A stretch of 8,588 bases of DNA from an uncultured Burkholderiales bacterium (GTDB lineage: Bacteria > Pseudomonadota > Gammaproteobacteria > Burkholderiales > Burkholderiaceae_C), in the NCBI GenBank assembly GCA_903952885.1, contig CAJBHE010000171.1, positions 1 through 8,588 on the forward strand, in the 5' to 3' direction. Position 1 is the stretch's first letter; each line of letters opens with the position of its first letter. Made by a program: the position numbers and the translations under genes. Below the pieces are notes generated by a model. That model ran no database searches. It was not told the origin of the DNA and worked only from the letters and a program-made list of their open reading frames with translations. Shown here piece after piece: positions 6,063 through 8,588 of the stretch.

Positions 6063-7463
6063 ATGATAAAAGCGATTTCAAACGCCCACATTTACGCCGC
6101 GCGTCGCGCCCGTTTGGCCGCACAGTTGGGCGACGGTGGCGTGGCCATCATCCCTACTGCGCGCGAACATGCGCGCAACCGCGATAGCGACTTTGCGTAC
6201 CGCCATGACAGCTACTTTTATTACCTGACCGGCTTCACCGAGCCCAACGCTTGGTTGGTGCTGGATGCCACAGGCCGTAGCACGCTGTTTTGCCAGCCCA
6301 AAGATTTGGAGCGCGAAACTTGGGATGGTTTTCGTTTAGGGCCTGATGCTGCTGTGACTGCACTGGGTGTGACCGCCGCCGTGTCAGTGGCCGAGTTGGA
6401 CAAGCAGCTGCCTAGATTGCTGGAGAACCAACACACCGTTTGGTACCCTTTCGCCACGCACAAAGGTTTTGAAACGCGCGTGGACGGCTGGCTCAACGCT
6501 GTGCGCGCCCGCGCGCGTTCAGGTGCGCAATGCCCATCGCAGCAACGGGACGCCTGCGGCCCACTCGATGAAATGCGCCTGATCAAAGATGCGCACGAAC
6601 TAGACGTGATGCGTCGCGCCGCGCAAATCAGCGCCCAAGCTCACATCCGCGCCATGCAAACCAGCGCGCGCATGTTGCGTGCTGGTCAAGACGTGCGTGA
6701 ATACCACTTGGATGCCGAGTTACTGCATGAGTTTCGTAGGCACGGTTCGCAGTTTTCCGCCTACACCTCCATCGTGGCGGCAGGCGCGAACGCGTGCGTG
6801 CTGCACTACCGCGCCGATGCTGCGCCTGTAAGCGATGGCGAGTTGGTGTTGATTGATGCGGGTTGCGAGTTGGATGGCTATGCCTCAGATATCACCCGCA
6901 CCTTCCCCGCCAATGGCAAATTCACCGGCCCGCAGCGCGACCTCTACAACTTGGTGTTGGCCAGCCAAGACGCCGCGGTGGCTGCCACCAAAGCCGGTGC
7001 GCGTTTTGTGGACCCGCATGACGCCGCCGTCAGCGTGTTATCACAAGGCTTGTTAGACCTGGGTGTGTTGAACAAAGCCAAACACGGCAACGCACAAGAC
7101 GTGATCGACAAGCGAGCGTACTTCTCTTTTTACATGCACCGCACCAGCCATTGGCTGGGTATGGATGTGCACGACTGCGGCAGCTATGTGGAGCCGTCAG
7201 AGTTGGGCCAAACGAGTGAGCGCATAGATCCGTTGTCGGGCGAAACCATCGTCAACCGACCCAGCCGAATCTTGCGTGAGGGCATGGTGTTGACCATCGA
7301 GCCTGGCCTCTATGTTCGACCTGCGGACGATGTGCCAGAGGCATTTTGGAACATCGGCATTCGCATTGAAGACGATGCCATCGTCACGTCGGGTGGCTGC
7401 GAGTTGATTTCTCGTGGCGTGCCAGTTGTTGCTGACGAAATAGAAGCGTTGATGCGCGGTTAA
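6063..7463 (+). CDS. pepP: Xaa-Pro aminopeptidase (aminopeptidase P, M24B)
   Basis: This cytoplasmic dimetal peptidase removes the N-terminal residue from peptides with proline in second position. The 466-residue protein has the two expected domains. The N-terminal aminopeptidase-P domain (about 8-145) includes NRDSDFAYRHDSYFYYLTGF (39-58). The M24 pita-bread domain (about 180-455) carries the metal ligands Asp265 (LIDAG), Asp276 (SDITRTF), His363 (TSHWLG), Glu413 (TIEPGLY) and Glu436 (GIRIEDD), with supporting His248 (LHYR) and His370 (DVHDCG). All catalytic residues are present, so it should be active. The Shine-Dalgarno is weak (AAGATAAG near 6053-6060). It sits 16 bases after the MurU-like gene and is followed by a 391-base gap containing folded elements rather than a conventional terminator. 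Confidence 0.95.
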   Translation: MIKAISNAHIYAARRARLAAQLGDGGVAIIPTAREHARNRDSDFAYRHDSYFYYLTGFTEPNAWLVLDATGRSTLFCQPKDLERETWDGFRLGPDAAVTALGVTAAVSVAELDKQLPRLLENQHTVWYPFATHKGFETRVDGWLNAVRARARSGAQCPSQQRDACGPLDEMRLIKDAHELDVMRRAAQISAQAHIRAMQTSARMLRAGQDVREYHLDAELLHEFRRHGSQFSAYTSIVAAGANACVLHYRADAAPVSDGELVLIDAGCELDGYASDITRTFPANGKFTGPQRDLYNLVLASQDAAVAATKAGARFVDPHDAAVSVLSQGLLDLGVLNKAKHGNAQDVIDKRAYFSFYMHRTSHWLGMDVHDCGSYVEPSELGQTSERIDPLSGETIVNRPSRILREGMVLTIEPGLYVRPADDVPEAFWNIGIRIEDDAIVTSGGCELISRGVPVVADEIEALMRG

Positions 7464-7484
7464 TTTCTTTGGCGTGGTGGCGAT

Positions 7485-7559
7485 GATTGGCTGGGGAGAG
7501 CCCGCCCTCCTCCGAGTCTGACGCCTCGATTGCGTCGGGCGGCCCCTCCCCACCCAATC
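7485..7559. other. Long imperfect hairpin after pepP (candidate structured RNA or palindromic repeat)
   Basis: Four stems nest on the plus strand. GATTGG (7485-7490) pairs with CCAATC (7554-7559). After a C-C mismatch, TGGGGAG (7492-7498) pairs with CTCCCCA (7546-7552). After a 3x3 internal loop, CCGCCC (7502-7507) pairs with GGGCGG (7537-7542). Stacked directly on this, GACGC (7520-7524) pairs with GCGTC (7532-7536) around a 7-base loop. This makes 24 pairs with one 12-base side bulge, UCCUCCGAGUCU (7508-7519). No T run follows on either strand, so it is not an intrinsic terminator. It begins 21 bases past the pepP stop and could be an mRNA 3'-end stabiliser, a processed small RNA or a dispersed palindrome. 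I do not recognise it as a known family. Confidence 0.5.
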
Positions 7560-7799
7560 CTCTAGTTCATGCGAAATACTTCTATCGCCAGCATCTAGCT
7601 TGGTTGTGGGGCGGTGTGCGCGTAGGCGATATTCTGGCGCGCAGCGACGGTGAGCCCTAGCGCATACCGTCCCACAGTCAAGCGGCAGCCAACGCCAATC
7701 AAACTGGCTTTTGCGAATAAGTAAAAACCATTGCCACCTGCATAAGCACATCCACGCATAAAGTGCCCTAGACACAGGCCTAAAATGAAATCACAAGCT
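7560..7799 (+). other. Non-coding region upstream of maeB with further inverted repeats
   Basis: I see no convincing gene here. TATCGCC (7583-7589) pairs with GGCGATA (7625-7631). CGCCAG (7586-7591) can instead pair with CTGGCG (7634-7639), so the two stems exclude each other. GACGGT (7646-7651) pairs with ACCGTC (7666-7671) around a 14-base loop. Promoter candidates for maeB are weak: TAAAAT (7781-7786) lacks a -35 box, and TTGCCA (7731-7736) has only GCATAA at 19 bases. A 54-codon minus-strand reading frame (7759-7595) is treated under findings. Confidence 0.35.
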
Positions 7800-7835
7800 A
7801 AGGCGGTGGTGCTTTTGCAAAGCACGCCGCCTTTT
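7800..7835 (+). terminator. Terminator-like hairpin in the maeB leader (possible attenuator)
   Basis: AAGGCGG (7800-7806) pairs with CCGCCTT (7827-7833), and after a small internal loop GTGCTTT (7809-7815) pairs with AAAGCAC (7819-7825) around a 3-base loop, giving 14 pairs. The run TTTT (7832-7835) follows, half of it inside the stem. AAGGAG (7843-7848), the maeB Shine-Dalgarno, begins 7 bases later and the ATG at 7855. A promoter cannot fit in the 19 bases between hairpin and start codon, so maeB mRNA should include this hairpin. It may attenuate transcription, end read-through from pepP, or protect the mRNA 5' end. The T run is short, so efficient termination is uncertain. Confidence 0.55.
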
Positions 7836-7854
7836 GCATAACAAGGAGATTTCA

Positions 7855-8588
<734 letters not shown>

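Noticed and set aside
7485..7559. Ordinary intrinsic terminator for pepP
   Set aside because: No T run follows the stem on either strand, and the large side bulge is unlike a terminator.
7197..7775. 192-codon minus-strand open frame over the pepP end and the following gap
   Set aside because: Most of it is antisense to conserved pepP sequence and the composition is shadow-like. Only the unrelated 54-codon frame in the gap is kept, as a weak candidate.

Overview
The window looks like a chromosomal housekeeping segment of a betaproteobacterium, probably Burkholderiales and perhaps Comamonadaceae. That placement is inferred from protein character (an E. coli GapA-like GAPDH next to transketolase, a MurU-like enzyme next to aminopeptidase P, MaeB-type malic enzyme) and moderate GC, not from a search. 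I see no mobile element, CRISPR array, tRNA, rRNA, phage gene or defence gene.

Layout. The left 5.1 kb reads leftward: tkt (transketolase) and gap (GAPDH) 36 bases apart, closed by a strong intrinsic terminator; then a separate amtB (ammonium transporter) with a sigma-54-like promoter and its own terminator directly after the stop codon; then a small RRM RNA-binding protein with a glycine-rich tail that runs off the left edge. The right 3.4 kb reads rightward: a MurU-like nucleotidyltransferase and pepP (aminopeptidase P, M24) 16 bases apart; a 391-base non-coding stretch rich in inverted repeats; and the first 244 codons of a malic enzyme (maeB type), cut by the right edge. The two halves diverge from a 124-base intergenic region at 5116-5239.

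Function. tkt and gap belong to the pentose phosphate and glycolytic/gluconeogenic trunk, and maeB links the TCA cycle to pyruvate and NAD(P)H. amtB takes up ammonium and is probably nitrogen-controlled. The MurU-like protein probably serves muropeptide recycling, and pepP trims Xaa-Pro peptides.

The genes are ordinary; the non-coding DNA is more interesting. Three elements stand out. (1) An 8-bp perfect hairpin in the RRM gene's leader holds most of the Shine-Dalgarno sequence in its stem and has a U-rich loop, which suggests a translation switch. (2) A 75-base fold just after pepP (24 pairs, side bulge UCCUCCGAGUCU) has no U-tract. (3) A terminator-like 14-bp hairpin ends 7 bases before the maeB Shine-Dalgarno sequence, so maeB mRNA almost certainly carries it. 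No function is proven for any of these; they were found by reading base pairing by eye.
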